Assembly: GCA_029582155.1 (NCBI GenBank)
Contig: CM055908.1
Location: 19,693,406 to 19,757,405 of the forward strand
Direction: 5' to 3'
Source of the DNA: Panopea generosa
Lineage: Eukaryota; Mollusca; Bivalvia; Adapedonta; Hiatellidae
DNA: 64,000 nt
This document shows positions 19,763-33,588 of the stretch, piece after piece (position 1 is the stretch's first letter; every line of letters starts with the position of its first letter). The notes under the pieces were generated by a model. It saw only the letters and a program-made list of their open reading frames with translations. It was not told where the DNA came from and did no database searches. Position numbers and translations under genes: made by a program.

Positions 19763-22383
19763 GGTTTCATGAAGTGATGTACATTTGCTAATTCAACATA
19801 AAGATGAACATTGAGCCATTTGATAGTAATAATTTTCGCTTAGGTCGCATGAGCCACCAAACCCTATTTAAGGAGTAAGTTCACCATTTACTTTCGTTCT
19901 TGGTTCTTTAATTATAAAAGTTTGAAAGCTTGTGATTCATAGAGAGACCCAAAAGAAAGAAGTTTACTGTTTGTCAACCTCTGCACTATCAAATATGATA
20001 AGAACGAGAAAAGTAGGGTTCATGTGTCAAGTAGAGATTTTTTTCTGCTCAGTGTGTACACTGTTGACAAAGTAAAAGTAGACTTTATAAATAATTTGTC
20101 CATACCCCAATTTCCAAGCATCAATATATTTTGTCTAAATTAACAATTCAACAATGCTTTCAAAATGTTCAAAATACATCAATAATGCCATTCAAATAAA
20201 AAAGAACATTAAATAAGGAAAATGCATATTTTAAAGAAGAAACAAGGATTACTTATAATCGCCATTATGCGACAACCCCATGTATTCACTTCCTTTTTCC
20301 AATAGTGGTACTATTGCATTTAGAATAATTTTGATAGGGAGCAAGTCATATTTTAAGCCAAAAGTATTGCTCCGTAATTAAATGGAGAAATTAGCTTTTC
20401 TCGTGATGCTTTACCGGTGCAAACACACTTTTCCTCGTATAAATTTCGTGTTTAATTCATCTAACCGCCCGCTCTGGATCTACTTTTGATATTTAAGAGA
20501 CAATTCGAACATAGATTGAAAATTACTTAAACACCGTTTTAATGGCTATTTCCACAGGGTAAAAAAGGCACAGTTTGCGCTCGAATTCGCAATACAATGT
20601 TGTAATGCATTTATCACGTTAGATTTACGTAAATGTAGAATAAAAATCTAACCTGAGCGAGTGGTGTGTGCCAAGGCATTTATTATTATCAAAGTAATTA
20701 CCAAAAGTGCAAATAAACAAGTAATTGATTACGGTTAAACGTGTATTAACAAATTGTCAAAGTTTCATTTGACAATTCTCAATGTCAGGCATCAGGAGCA
20801 TGTATCAATGTCAACTATCAGCAGCCAAAAATATCATTACAAGTGTAACTAATAATGTTAAGAATGTACGAATGTCTGGAGGTTATCTGTTCAACTGCCA
20901 AATAGCGAGAGGGTGGGGGAGAGACTGTACTTATAGCAATAAACAGTCGTGTGGTGTTGTCTATAGATCAGTTTGTGACACTTATGGGACATTCTCCTAG
21001 GATGTTCAACAGTTTGTTGCATTTGTATGGCAATAAGCACATGCATAACTCTGAAAAAAGAACACAATCTGGCATCAAATCCACGGTCTACAATGGACAG
21101 CCAATCTAGTTAGTTGTTTAAACGTACTTGCATATTTAGAAGAATCTTCCGTTGCCCAGCGAGCTGATCCACACTGTGCCATTTTCCGTTTAGAAATACT
21201 GGTTTTGGTATGCGGGGTCCAAAACAGGGGAAGATTACTCAACTAATGGGCGCACAAGGGCATTGTATGCAACCACTCCAATATCTGGGTTGATGGATCT
21301 TTTTATCGACTGATTTGATTCTGTCTAATGAATGTTATGTCAATTTATTATTTTGTCAATTACATTACGGTTGTAAAGTTTAGGAGTACGTAAATGTAGT
21401 ACTCATTAAAAGCACGTTTTCAGTTTTGTGGTGTTAAACAACTTAACAACAATCGATATTAGGATAACATCTCAATAGTGCACTGAGCATATCTCCTATA
21501 CGCACTAATTACAACCATATGTAAAGGCACAAGTACAACAAAATAGACAAACTCTGTATTAGCTGGTCTTATTAAGGCATCATTCAGAAAAGTGTCGCGG
21601 AATTAACTATGCCTTCATTGTTTCTTCCATTAAACGTGTCTCATTTTGTATAGAGCTTGTAATTGGATGGTTTGTTTTCCCATGTGTCCAATTAAAGCTA
21701 CAAGACTCGTACAACATGTTCTGTTCGTATTAGATTCTGTATGTCCAGCATTAGACAATGATTGTCCATCAAGAGACGTTATACACAGAAAATAAGCAAA
21801 TATACATCCAACCAACAGTAGAGGTAGCATTCAAACGACACAGACGTCAAGCAGCATAAACACAATTTAAAATACTTACAATAAATGCATATACAATACA
21901 CAGACAAAATAAAATTGATGCAAAGCATCCAAGTCAACTTGCTGAAAAAAAAGGCCTTCGCTAGATCATGCATTAAAAAATAGTTAAAATTACTTATACT
22001 CGATTAATATACAGAGACCAATGTTCTTGTTCCAGATTTATTGGAGTATTCCGATAATCGGTGATCAAACAGACTGTTATAATTTCTTTCCAAGCTAGAA
22101 ATCGTAAGCAAAAAAATATTTTATTACACCACGTGCTGTTGTTAGCCAATTTAATAATCACACATACATTTTCATTATCAGTATATAAACAAATGTATAC
22201 TAATTTAAAGTATTGACTTTCGGTGGAGACTTTGTCATCGAGTAAATTAAGGAACTACCCCGATATTACTGACCTCAAGTGTTCAAGTTCTGCTGTGTTC
22301 ACGTTTTCTTGTTCCTCGCAACAGGACTGAGGCTTTAATAGTTTCCATACATAATACAACTATATGCAAAAAGATGAAGTATG
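19763..22383. other. Non-coding flank of the large satellite
   Basis: No gene or repeat family is recognised in 2.6 kb. ORFs of 60-75 codons (20782, 21630, 21779) show no domains. The last ~50 bp hold a decayed satellite unit. Confidence 0.45.
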
Positions 22384-24290
22384 TTACATGTACTGTACAA
22401 CCATCTTTATTTCGTCGTCCTTCCACAAACAGCTAGGTGCCACATATAACATGTACTGTGTGGCCATCTACTCTCAGTCTGCCTCCACATACAGCTAGGT
22501 GCCACATATAACATGTACTGTGTGGCCATCTACTCTCAGTCTGCCTCCACAAACAGCTAGGTGCCACATATAACATGCACAGTGTTGCCATCTACTCTCA
22601 GTCTGCCTCCACAAACAGCATCCATGCCACATATAACATGTACTGTGTGGCCATCTACTCTCAGTCTGCCTCCACAAACAGCTAGGTGCCACATATAACA
22701 TGCACAGTGTTGCCATCTACTCTCAGTCTGCCTCCACAAACAGCTAGGTGCCACATATAACATGTACTGTGTGGCCATCTACTATCAGTCTGCCTCCACA
22801 AACAGCTAGGTGCCACATATAACATGTACTGTGTGGCCATCTGCTCTCAGTCTGCCTCCACAAACAGCTAGGTGCCACATATAACATGTACTGTGTGGCC
22901 ATCTGCTCTCAGTCTGCCTCTACAAACAGCTAGGTGCCACATATAACATGTACTGTATGGCCATCTACTCTCAGTCTGCCTCCACAAACAGCTAGGTGCC
23001 ACATATAACATGCACAGTGTTGCCATCTACTCTCAGTCTGCCTCCACAAACAGTTAGGTGCCACATATAACATGTACTGTGTTGCCATCTACTCTCAGTC
23101 TGCCTCCACAAACAGCTAGGTGCCACATATAACATGTACTGTGTTGCTATCTGCTCTCAGTCTGCCTCCACCAACAGCTAGGTGCCACATATAACATGTA
23201 CTGTGTTGCCATATGCTCTCAGTCTGCCTCCACAAACAGCTAGGTGCCACATATAACATGTACTGTGTGGCCATCTACTCTCAGTCTGCCTCCACAAACA
23301 GCTAGGTGCCACATATAACATGTACTGTGTGGCCATCTGCTCTCAGTCTGCCTCCACAAACAGCTAGGTGCCACATATAACATGTACTGTGTGGCCATCT
23401 GCTCTCAGTCTGCCTCCACAAACAGCTAGGTGCCACATATAACATGTACTGTGTGGCCATCTGCTCTCAGTCTGCCTCCACAAACAGCTAGGTGCCACAT
23501 ATAACATGTACTGTGTGGCCATCTGCTCTCAGTCTGCCTCCACAAACAGCTAGGTGCCACATATAACATGTACTGTGTGGCCATCTATTCTCAGTCTGCC
23601 TCCACAAACAGCTAGGTGCCACATATAACATGCACAGTGTTGCCATCTACTCTCAGTCTGCCTCCACAAACAGCTAGGTGCCACATATAACATGCACAGT
23701 GTTGCCATCTACTCTCAGTCTGCCTCCACAAACAGCTAGGTGCCACATATAACATGTACTGTGTGGCCATCTGCTCTCAGTCTGCCTCCACAAACAGCTA
23801 AGTGACACATATAACATGTACTGTGTGGCCATCTGCTCTCAGTCTGCCTCCACAAACAGTTAGGTGCCACATATAACATGTACTGTGTGGCCATCTACTC
23901 TCAGTCTGCCTCCACAAACAGCTAGGTGCCACATATAACATGTACTGTGTGGCCATCTACTCTCAGTCTGCCTCCACAAACAGCTAGGTGCCACATATAA
24001 CATGTAATGTGTGGCCATCTACTCTCAGTCTGCCTCCACAAACAGCTAGGTGCCACATATAACATGTACTGTATGGCCATCTACTCTCAATCTGCCCCCA
24101 CAAACAGCTAGGTGCCACATATAACATGTACTGGGTTGCCATCTACTCTCAGTCTGCCTACACAAACAGCTAGGTGCCACATATAACATGTACTGTGTTG
24201 CCATCTACTCTCAGTCTGCCTCCACAAACAGCTAGGTGCCACATATAACATGTACTGTGTGGCCATCTACTCTCAGTCTGCCTCCACAAA

Positions 24291-25760
24291 CAGCTAGTTG
24301 CCGCATATAACATGTACTGTGTGGCTATCAACTCTCAGTCTGCCTCCACAAACAGCTAGGTGCCACATATAACATGTACTGTTTCGCCATCTACTCTCAG
24401 TCTGCCTCCACAAACAGCTAGGTGCCACATATAACATGTACTGTGTGGCCATCTACTCTCAGTCTGCCTCCACAAACAGCTAGGTGCCACATATAACATG
24501 TACTGTGTGGCTATCTACTCTCAGTCTGCCTCCACAAACAGCTAGGTGCCACATATAACATGTACTGTGTGGCCATCTACTCTCAGTCTGCCTCCACAAA
24601 CAATGGATGCCACATATAACATGTACTGTGTGGCCATCTACTCTCAGTCTGCCTCCACAAACAATGGATGCCGCATATAACATGTACTGTTCGGCCATCT
24701 ACTCTCAGTCTGCCTCCACAAACAGCTAGATGCCACATATTACATGTACTGTGTGGCCATCTACTCTCAGTCTGCCTCCACAAACAGCTAGATGCCGCAT
24801 ATAACATGTACTGTGTGGCCATCTACTCTCACTCTGCCTCCACAAACAGCTAGATGCCACATATAACATGTACTGTGTGGCCATCTACTCTCAGTCTGCC
24901 TCCACAAACAGCTAGGTGCCACATATAACATGTACTGTGTAGCCATCTACTCTCAGTAGGCCTCCACAAACAGCTAGGTGCCACATATAACATGTACTGT
25001 GTGGCCATCTACTCTCAGTCTGCCTCCACAAACAGCTAGATGCCGCATATAACATGTACTTTGTGGCCATCTACTCTCAGTCTACCTCCACAAACAGCTA
25101 GGTGCCACATATAACATGTACTGTGTTGCCATCTACTCTCAGTCTGCCTCCACAAACAGCTAGGTGCCACATATAACATGTACTGTGTTGCCATCTACTC
25201 TCAGTCTGGCTCCACAAACAGCTAGATTCCGCATATAACATGTATTGTGTGGCCATCTACTCTCAGTCTGCCTCCACCAACAGCTAGGTGCCACATATAA
25301 CATGTACTGTGTGGCCATCTACTCTCAGTCTGCCTCCACAAACAGCTAGGTGCCACATATAACATGTATTGTGTGGCCATCTACTCTCAGTCTGCCTCCA
25401 CAAACAGCTAGGTGCCACATATAACATGTACTGTGTGGCCATCTACTCTCAGTCTGCCTCCACAAACAGCTAGGTGCCACATATAACATGTACTGTGTGG
25501 CCATCTACTCTCAGTCTGCCTCCACAAACAATGGATGCCGCATATAACATGTACTGTGTTGCCATCTACTCTCAGTCTGCCTCCACAAACAGCTAGATGC
25601 CGCATATAACATGTACTGTGTGGCCATCTACTCTCAGTCTGCCTCCACAAACAGCTTGGTGCCGCATATAACATGTACTGTGTGGCCATCTACTCTCAGT
25701 CTGCCTCCACAAACAGCTAGATGCCACATATAACATGCACTGTGTTGCCATCTACTCTCA
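24291..25760. repeat. Satellite block duplicated at 29122 (source copy)
   Basis: Diagnostic variant units (ctagttgccgc at 24294, caatggatgcc units, a tchange ttcggcc near 24690, gattccgc at 25225, actttgtgg at 25060) recur in the same order 4831 bp further on. Copies of single units would not keep this order, so a block of at least 1 kb was duplicated. Confidence 0.85.
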
Positions 25761-28439
25761 GTCTGCCTCCACAAACAGCTAGGTGCCGCATATAACATGT
25801 ACTGTGTGGCCATCTACTCTCAGTCTGCCTCCTCAAACAGCTAGGTGCCACATATAACATGTACTGTGTGGCCATCTACTCTCAGTCTGCCTCCACAAAC
25901 AGCTAGGTGCCACATATAACATGTACTGTGTTGCCATCTACTCTCAGTCTGCCTCCACAAACAGCTAGGTGCCACATATAACATGTACTTTGTTGCCATC
26001 TACTCTCAGTCTGCCTCCACAAACAGCTAGGTGCCACATATAACATGTACTGTGTGGCCATCTACTCTCAGTCTGCCTCCACAAACAGCTAGGTGCCACA
26101 TATAACATGTACTGTGTTGCCATCTACTCTCAGTCTGCCTCCACAAACAGCTAGGTGCCACATATAACATGTACTGTGTGGCCATCTACTCTCAGTCTGC
26201 CTCCACAAACAGCTAGTTGCCACATATAACATGTACTGTGTGGCCATCTACTCTCAGTCTGCCTCCACAAACAGTTAGGTGCCACATATAACATGTACTG
26301 TGTGGCCATCTACTCTCAGTCTGCCTCCACAAACAGCTAGGTGCCGCATATAACATGTACTGTGTGGCCATCTACTCTCAGTCTGCCTCCACAAACAGGT
26401 AGGTGCCACATATAACATGTACTGTGTTGCCATCTACTCTCAGTCTGCCTCCACAAACAGCTAAGTGCCGCATATAACATGTACTGTGTTGCCATCTACT
26501 CTCAGTCTGCCTCCACAAACAGCTAGGTGCCACATATAAAATGTACTGTGTTGCCATCTACTCTCAGTCTGCCTCCACAAACAGCTAGGTGTCACATATA
26601 ACATGTACTGTGTGGCCATCTACTCTCAGTCTGCCTCCACAAACAATGGATGCCGCATATAACATGTACTGTGTGGCCATCTACTCTCAGTCTGCCTCCA
26701 CAAACAGCTAGGTGCCACATATAACATGTACTGTGTGGCCATCTGCTCTCAGTCTGCCTCCACAAACAGCTAGGTGCCACATATAACATGTACTGTGTGG
26801 CCATCTACTCTCAGTCTGCCTCCACAAACAGCTAGGTGCCACATATAACATGCACAGTGTTGCCATCTACTCTCAGTCTGCCTCCACAAACAGCTAGGTG
26901 CCACATATAACATGTACTGTGTGGCCTTCTACTCTCAGTCTGCCTCCACAAACAGCTAGGTGCCACATATAACATGTACTGTGTTGCCATTTGCTCTCAG
27001 TCTGCCACCACAAACAGCTAGGTGCCACATATAACATGTACTGTGTGGCCATCTACTCTCAGTCTGCCTCCACAAACAGCTAGGTGCCACATATAACATG
27101 TACTGTGTTGCCATCTGCTCTCAGTCTGCCTCGACAAACAGCTAGGTGCCACATATAACATGTAATGTGTGGCCATCTACTCTTAGTCTGCCTCCACAAA
27201 CAGCTTGGTGCCACATATAACATGCACAGTGTTGCCATCTGCTCTCAGTCTGCCTCCACCAACAGCTAGGTGCCACATATAACATGTACTGTGTGGCCAT
27301 CTACTCTCAGTCTGCCTCCACAAACAGCTAGGTGCCACATATAACCTGTACTGTGTGGCCATCTACTCTCAGTCTGCCTCCACAAACAGCTAGGTGCCAC
27401 ATATAACATGTACTGTGTGGCCATCTACTCTCAGTCTGCCTCCACAAACAGCTAGGTGCCACATATAACATGTACTGTGTGGCCATCTACTCTCAGTCTG
27501 CCTCCACAAACAGCTAGGTGCCACATATAACATGTACTGTGTGTCCATATACTCCAGTCTGCCTCCACAAACAGCTAGGTGCCACATATAACATGTACTG
27601 TGTTGCCATCATTTCTTAGTCTGCCTCCACAAACAGCTAGGTGCCACATATAACATGCACAGTGTTGCCATCTGCTCTCAGTCTGCCTCCACAAACAGCT
27701 AGGTGCCACATATAATATGTACTGTGTGGCCATCTACTCTCAGTCTGCCTCCACAAACAGCTAGGTGCCACATATAACATGTACTGTGTGGCCATCTACT
27801 CTCAGTCTGCCTCCACAAACAGCTAGGTGCCACATATAACATGTACTGTGTTGCTATCTACTCTCAGTCTGCCTCCACAAACAGCTAGGTGCCACATATA
27901 ACATGCACAGTGTTGCCATTTACTCTCAGTCTGCCTCCACAAACAGCTAGGTGCCACATATGACATGTACTGTGTTGCCATCTACTCTCAGTCTGCCTCC
28001 ACAAACAGCTAGGTGCCACATATAACATGTACTGTGTGGCCATCTACTCTCAGTCTGCCTCCACAAACAGCTAGGTGCCACATATAACATGTACTGTGTT
28101 GCCATCTACTCTCAGTCTGCCTCAACAAACAGCTAGGTGCCACATATAACATGTACTGTGTGGCCATCTACTCTCAGTCTGCCTCCACAAACAGCTAGGT
28201 GCCACATTTAACATGCACAGTGTTGCCATCTACTCTCAGTCTGCCTCCACAAACAGCTAGGTGCCACATATAACATGTACTGTGTTGCTATCTGCTCTCA
28301 GTCTGCCTCCACAAACAGCTTGGTGCCACATATAACATGTACTGTGTGGCCATCTACTCTCAGTCTGCCTCCACAAACAGCTAGGTGCCACATATAACAT
28401 GTACTGTGTGGCCATCTGCTCTCAGTCTGCCTACACAAA

Positions 28440-28870
28440 CAGCTAGGTGCCGCATATAAAATGTACTGTGTGGCCATCTACTCTCAGTCTGCTTCCACAA
28501 ACAGCTAGGTGCCGCATATAACATGAACTGTGTGGCTATCTACTCTCAGTCTGCCTCCACAAACAGCTAGGTGCCACATATAACATGTACTGTGTGGCCA
28601 TCTACTCTCAGTCTGCCTCCACAAACTGCTAGGTGCCACATATAACATGTACTGTGTGGCCATCTACTCTCAGTCTGCCTCCACAAACAGCTAGGTGCTA
28701 CATATAACATGTACTGTGTGGCCATCTACTCTCAGTCTGCCTCCACAAACAGCTAGGTGCCGCATATAACATGTACTGTGTGGCCATATACTCTCAGTCT
28801 GCCTCCACAAACAGCTAGGTGCCTCATATAACATGTACTGTGTTGCCTTCTGCTCTCAGTCTGCCTCCAC
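28440..28870. repeat. Satellite block duplicated at 32031
   Basis: Variant units gccgcatataaaatgtac (28450), catgaactgtgtggctat and gctaggtgcta (28691) recur in order at 32041-32291, all shifted by 3591 bp. This is a separate duplication from the 4831-bp one. Confidence 0.8.
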
Positions 28871-29121
28871 AAACAGCTAGGTGCCACATTTAACATGTAC
28901 TGTGTTGCCATCTGCTCTCAGTCTGCCTCCACAAACAGCTAGGTGCCACATATAACATGTACTGTGTGGCCATCTACTCTCAGTCTGCCTCCACAAACAG
29001 CTAGGTGCCACATATAACATGTACTGTGTTGCCATCTACTCTCAGTCTGCCTCCACAAACAGCTAGGTGCCACATATAACATGTACTGTGTGGCCATCTA
29101 CTCTCAGTCTGCCTCCACAAA

Positions 29122-31500
29122 CAGCTAGTTGCCGCATATAACATGTACTATGTGGCCATCTACTCTCAGTCTGCCTACACAAACAGCTAGGTGCCACATA
29201 TAACATGTACTGTTTGGCCATCTACTCTCAGTCTGCCTCCACAAACAGCTAGGTGCCACATATAACATGTACTGTGTGGCCATCTACTCTCAGTCTGCCT
29301 CCAGAAACAGCTAGGTGCCACATATAACATGTACTGTGTGGCTATCTACTCTCAGTCTGCCTCCACAAACAGCTAGGTGCCACATATAACATGTACTGTG
29401 TGGCCATCTACTCTCAGTCTGCCTCCACAAACAATGGATGCCACATATAACATGTACTGTGTGGCCATCTACTCTCAGTCTGCCTCCACAAACAATGGAT
29501 GCCGCATATAACATGTACTGTTCGGCCATCTACTCTCAGTCTGCCTCCACAAACAGCTAGATGCCACATATTACATGTACTGTGTGGCCATCTACTCTCA
29601 GTCTGCCTCCACAAACAGCTAGATGCCGCATATAACATGTACTGTGTGGCCATCTACTCTCACTCTGCCTCCACAAACAGCTAGATGCCACATATAACAT
29701 GTACTGTGTGGCCATCTACTCTCAGTCTGCCTCCACAAACAGCTAGGTGCCACATATAACATGTACTGTGTTGCCATCTACTCTCAGTCGGCCTCCACAA
29801 ACAGCTAGGTGCCACATATAACATGTACTTTGTGGCCATCTACTCTCAGTCTGCCTCCACAAACAGCTAGATGCCGCATATAACATGTACTTTGTGGCCA
29901 TCTACTCTCAGTCTACCTCCACAAACAGCTAGGTGCCACATATAACATGTACTGTGTTGCCATCTACTCTCAGTCTACCTCCACAAACAGCTAGGTGCCA
30001 CATATAACATGTACTGTGTTGCCATCTACTCTCAGTCTGGCTCCACAAACAGCTAGATTCCGCATATAACATGTATTATGTGGCCATCTACTCTCAGTCT
30101 GCCTCCACAAACAGCTAGGTGCCACATATAACATGTACTGTGTGGCCATCTACTCTCAGTCTGCCTCCACAAACAGCTAGGTGCCACATATAACATGTAC
30201 TGTGTGGCCATCTACTCTCAGTCTGCCTCCACAAACAGCTAGGTGCCACATATAACATGTACTGTGTGGCCATCTACTCTCAGTCTGCCTCCACAAACAA
30301 TGGATGCCACATATAACATGTACTGTGTGGCCATCTACTCTCAGTCTGCCTCCACAAACAGCTAGGTGCCACATATAACATGTACTGTGTGGCCATCTAC
30401 TCTCAGTCTGCCTCCACAAACAATGGATGCCGCATATAACATGTACTGTTCGGCCATCTACTCTCAGTCTGCCTCCACAAACAGCTAGATGCCACATATT
30501 ACATGTACTGTGTGGCCATCTACTCTCAGTCTGCCTCCACAAACAGCTAGATGCCGCATATAACATGTACTGTGTGGCCATCTACTCTCACTCTGCCTCC
30601 ACAAACAGCTAGATGCCACATATAACATGTACTGTGTGGCCATCTACTCTCAGTCTGCCTCCACAAACAGCTAGGTGCCACATATAACATGTACTGTGTT
30701 GCCATCTACTCTCAGTCGGCCTCCACAAACAGCTAGGTGCCACATATAACATGTACTTTGTGGCCATCTACTCTCAGTCTGCCTCCACAAACAGCTAGAT
30801 GCCGCATATAACATGTACTTTGTGGCCATCTACTCTCAGTCTACCTCCACAAACAGCTAGGTGCCACATATAACATGTACTGTGTTGCCATCTACTCTCA
30901 GTCTACCTCCACAAACAGCTAGGTGCCACATATAACATGTACTGTGTTGCCATCTACTCTCAGTCTGCCTCCACAAACAGCTAGATTCCGCATATAACAT
31001 GTATTGTGTGGCCATCTACTCTCAGTCTGCCTCCACAAACAGCTAGGTGCCACATATAACATGTACTGTGTGGCCATCTACTCTCAGTCTGCCTCCACAA
31101 ACAGCTAGGTGCCACATATAACATGTACTGTGTGGCCATCTACTCTCAGTCTGCCTCCACAAACAGCTAGGTGCCACATATAACATGTACTGTGTTGCCA
31201 TCTACTCTCAGTCTTCCTCCACAAACAGCTAGGTGCCACATATAACATGTACTGTGTGGCCATCTACTCTCAGTCTGCCTCCACAAACAATGGATGCCGC
31301 ATAAAACATGTACTGTGTTGCCATCTACTCTCAGTCTGCCTCCACAAACAGCTAGATGCCGCATATAACATGTACTGTGTGGCCATCTACTCTCAGTCTG
31401 CCTCCACAAACAGCTTGGTGCCGCATATAACATGTACTGTGTGGCCATCTACTCTCAATCTGCCTCCACAAACAGCTAGGTGCCGCATATAACATGTACT
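29122..31500. repeat. Duplicated satellite block with an internal 928-bp duplication
   Basis: The variant order of 24291-25760 is repeated here at +4831 up to about 30.1 kb, then again at a further +928 (for example gattccgc at 30056 and 30984, gccgcat with actttgtgg at 29873 and 30801). After that, markers sit at +5759 (caatggatgccgcat at 25529 and 31288). So the copy gained a 15-unit tandem duplication after, or during, the larger event. Confidence 0.83.
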
Positions 31501-33588
31501 GTGTGGCCATCTACTCTCAGTCTGCCTCCACAAACAGCTAGGTGCCGCATATAACATGTACTGTGTGGCCATCTACTCTCAGTCTGCCTCCACAAACAGG
31601 TAGGTGCCACATATAACATGTACTGTGTTGCCATCTACTCTCAGTCTGCCTCCACAAACAGCTAGGTGCCACATATAACATGTACTGTGTGGCCATCTAC
31701 TCTCAGTCTGCCTCCACAAACAGCTAGGTGCCACATATAACATGCACAGTGTTGCCATCTACTCTCAGTCTGCCTCCACAAACAGCTAGGTGCCACATAT
31801 AACATGTACTGTGTTGCCATCTACTCTCAGTCTGCCTCCACAAACAGCTAGGTGCCACATATAACTTGTACTGTGTTGCTATCTGCTCTCAGTCTGCCTC
31901 CACAAACAGCTAGGTGCCACATATAACATGTACTGTGTGGCCATCTTCTCTCAGTCTGCCTCCACAAACAGCTAGGTGCCACATGTAACATGTACTGTGT
32001 GGCCATCTGCTCTCAGTCTGCCTCCACAAACAGCTAGGTGCCGCATATAAAATGTACTGTGTGGCCATCTACTCTCAGTCTGCCTCCACAAACAGCTAGG
32101 TGCCGCATATAACATGAACTGTGTGGCTATCTACTCTCAGTCTGCCTCCACAAACAGCTAGGTGCCACATATAACATGTACTGTGTGGCCATTTACTCTC
32201 AGTCTGCCTCCACAAACTGCTAGGTGCCACATATAACATGTACTGTGTGGCCATTAACTCTCAGTCTGCCTCCACGAACAGCTAGGTGCTACATATAACA
32301 TGTACTGTGTGGTCATCTACTCTCAGTCTGCCTCCACAAACAGCTAGGTGCCGCATATAACATGTACTGTGTGGCCATATACTCTCAGTCTGCCTCCACA
32401 AACAGCTAGGTGCCGCATATAACATGTACTGTGTTGCCTTCTGCTCTCAGTCTGCCTACACAAACATCTAGGTGCAACATATAACATGTATTGTGTTGCC
32501 ATCTGCTCTCAGTCTGCCTCCACAAACAGCTAGGTGCCACATATAACATGTACTGTGTGGCCATCTACTCTCAGTCTGCCTCCACAAACAGCTAGGTGCC
32601 ACATATAACATGTACTGTGTGGCCATCTACTCTCAGTCTGCCTCCACAAACAGCTAGGTGCCACATATAACATGTACTGTGTTGCCATCTACTCTCAGTC
32701 TGCCTCCACAAACAGCTAGGTGCCACATATAACATGTACTGTGTGGCCATCTACTCTCAGCTAGGTGCCACATATAACATGTAGTCTGTGGCCATCTACT
32801 CTCAGTCTGCCTCCACAAACAGCTAGTTGCCACATATAACATGTACTGTGTGGCCATCTGCTCTCAGTCTGCCTCCACAAACAATGGATGCCACATATAA
32901 CATGTACTGTGTGGCCATCTACTCTCAGTCTGCCTCCACAAACAGCTAGGTGCCACATATAACATGCACAGTGTTGCCATCTACTCTCAGTCTGCCTCCA
33001 CAAACAGCTAGGTGCCACATATAACATGCACTGTGTTGCCATCTGCTCTCAGTCTGCCTCCACAAACAGCTAGATGCCACATATAACATGTACTGTGTGG
33101 GCATCTTCTCTCAGTCTGCCTCCACAAACAGGTAGGTGCCACATATAACATGTACTGTGTGGCCATCTACTCTCAGTCTGCCTCCACAAACAGTTAGGTG
33201 CCACATATAACATGCACTGTGTTGCCATCTACTCTCAGTCTACCTCCACAAACAGCTAGGTGCCACATATAACATGTACTGTGTGGCCATTTACTCTCAG
33301 TCTGCCTCCACAAACAGCTAGGTGCCACATATAACATGCACTGTGTTGCCATCTGCTCTCAGTCGGCATCCACAAACAGCTAGATGCCACATATAACATG
33401 TACTGTGTTGCCATCTGCTCTCAGTCTGCCTCCACAAACAGCTAGGTGCCACATATAACATGTACTGTGTGGCTATCTACTCTCAGTCTGCCTCCACAAA
33501 CAATGGATGCCGCATATAACATGTACTCTGTTGCCATCTACTCTCAGTCTGCCTCCACAAACAATGGATGCCACATATTACATGCACT

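Larger units (their letters stand above)
22384..33588. repeat. 62-bp satellite, about 180 copies (Sat-1)
   Basis: The unit is ctaggtgccacatataacat, gtactgtgtggccatctact, ctcagtctgcctccacaaac, ag. Units are highly alike, with recurrent variants: caatggatgcc for cagctaggtgcc, gccgcat for gccacat, tgttgcc for tgtggcc, and a linked form catgcacagtgttgcc seen about a dozen times. Within each unit gccaca...tgtggc can form a 6-bp stem. The many ORFs on both strands are unit translations and not genes. Array edges are degenerate on the left and grade into Sat-2 on the right. Confidence 0.98.

Noticed and set aside
30177-30581. 134-codon minus-strand ORF and its many relatives at 22.5-33 kb
   Set aside because: They are 62-bp satellite units translated in shifting frames; identical ORFs at several places reflect block duplication.
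22384-33588. CRISPR array
   Set aside because: Units are continuous 62-bp repeats with no unique spacers, in a eukaryotic context.
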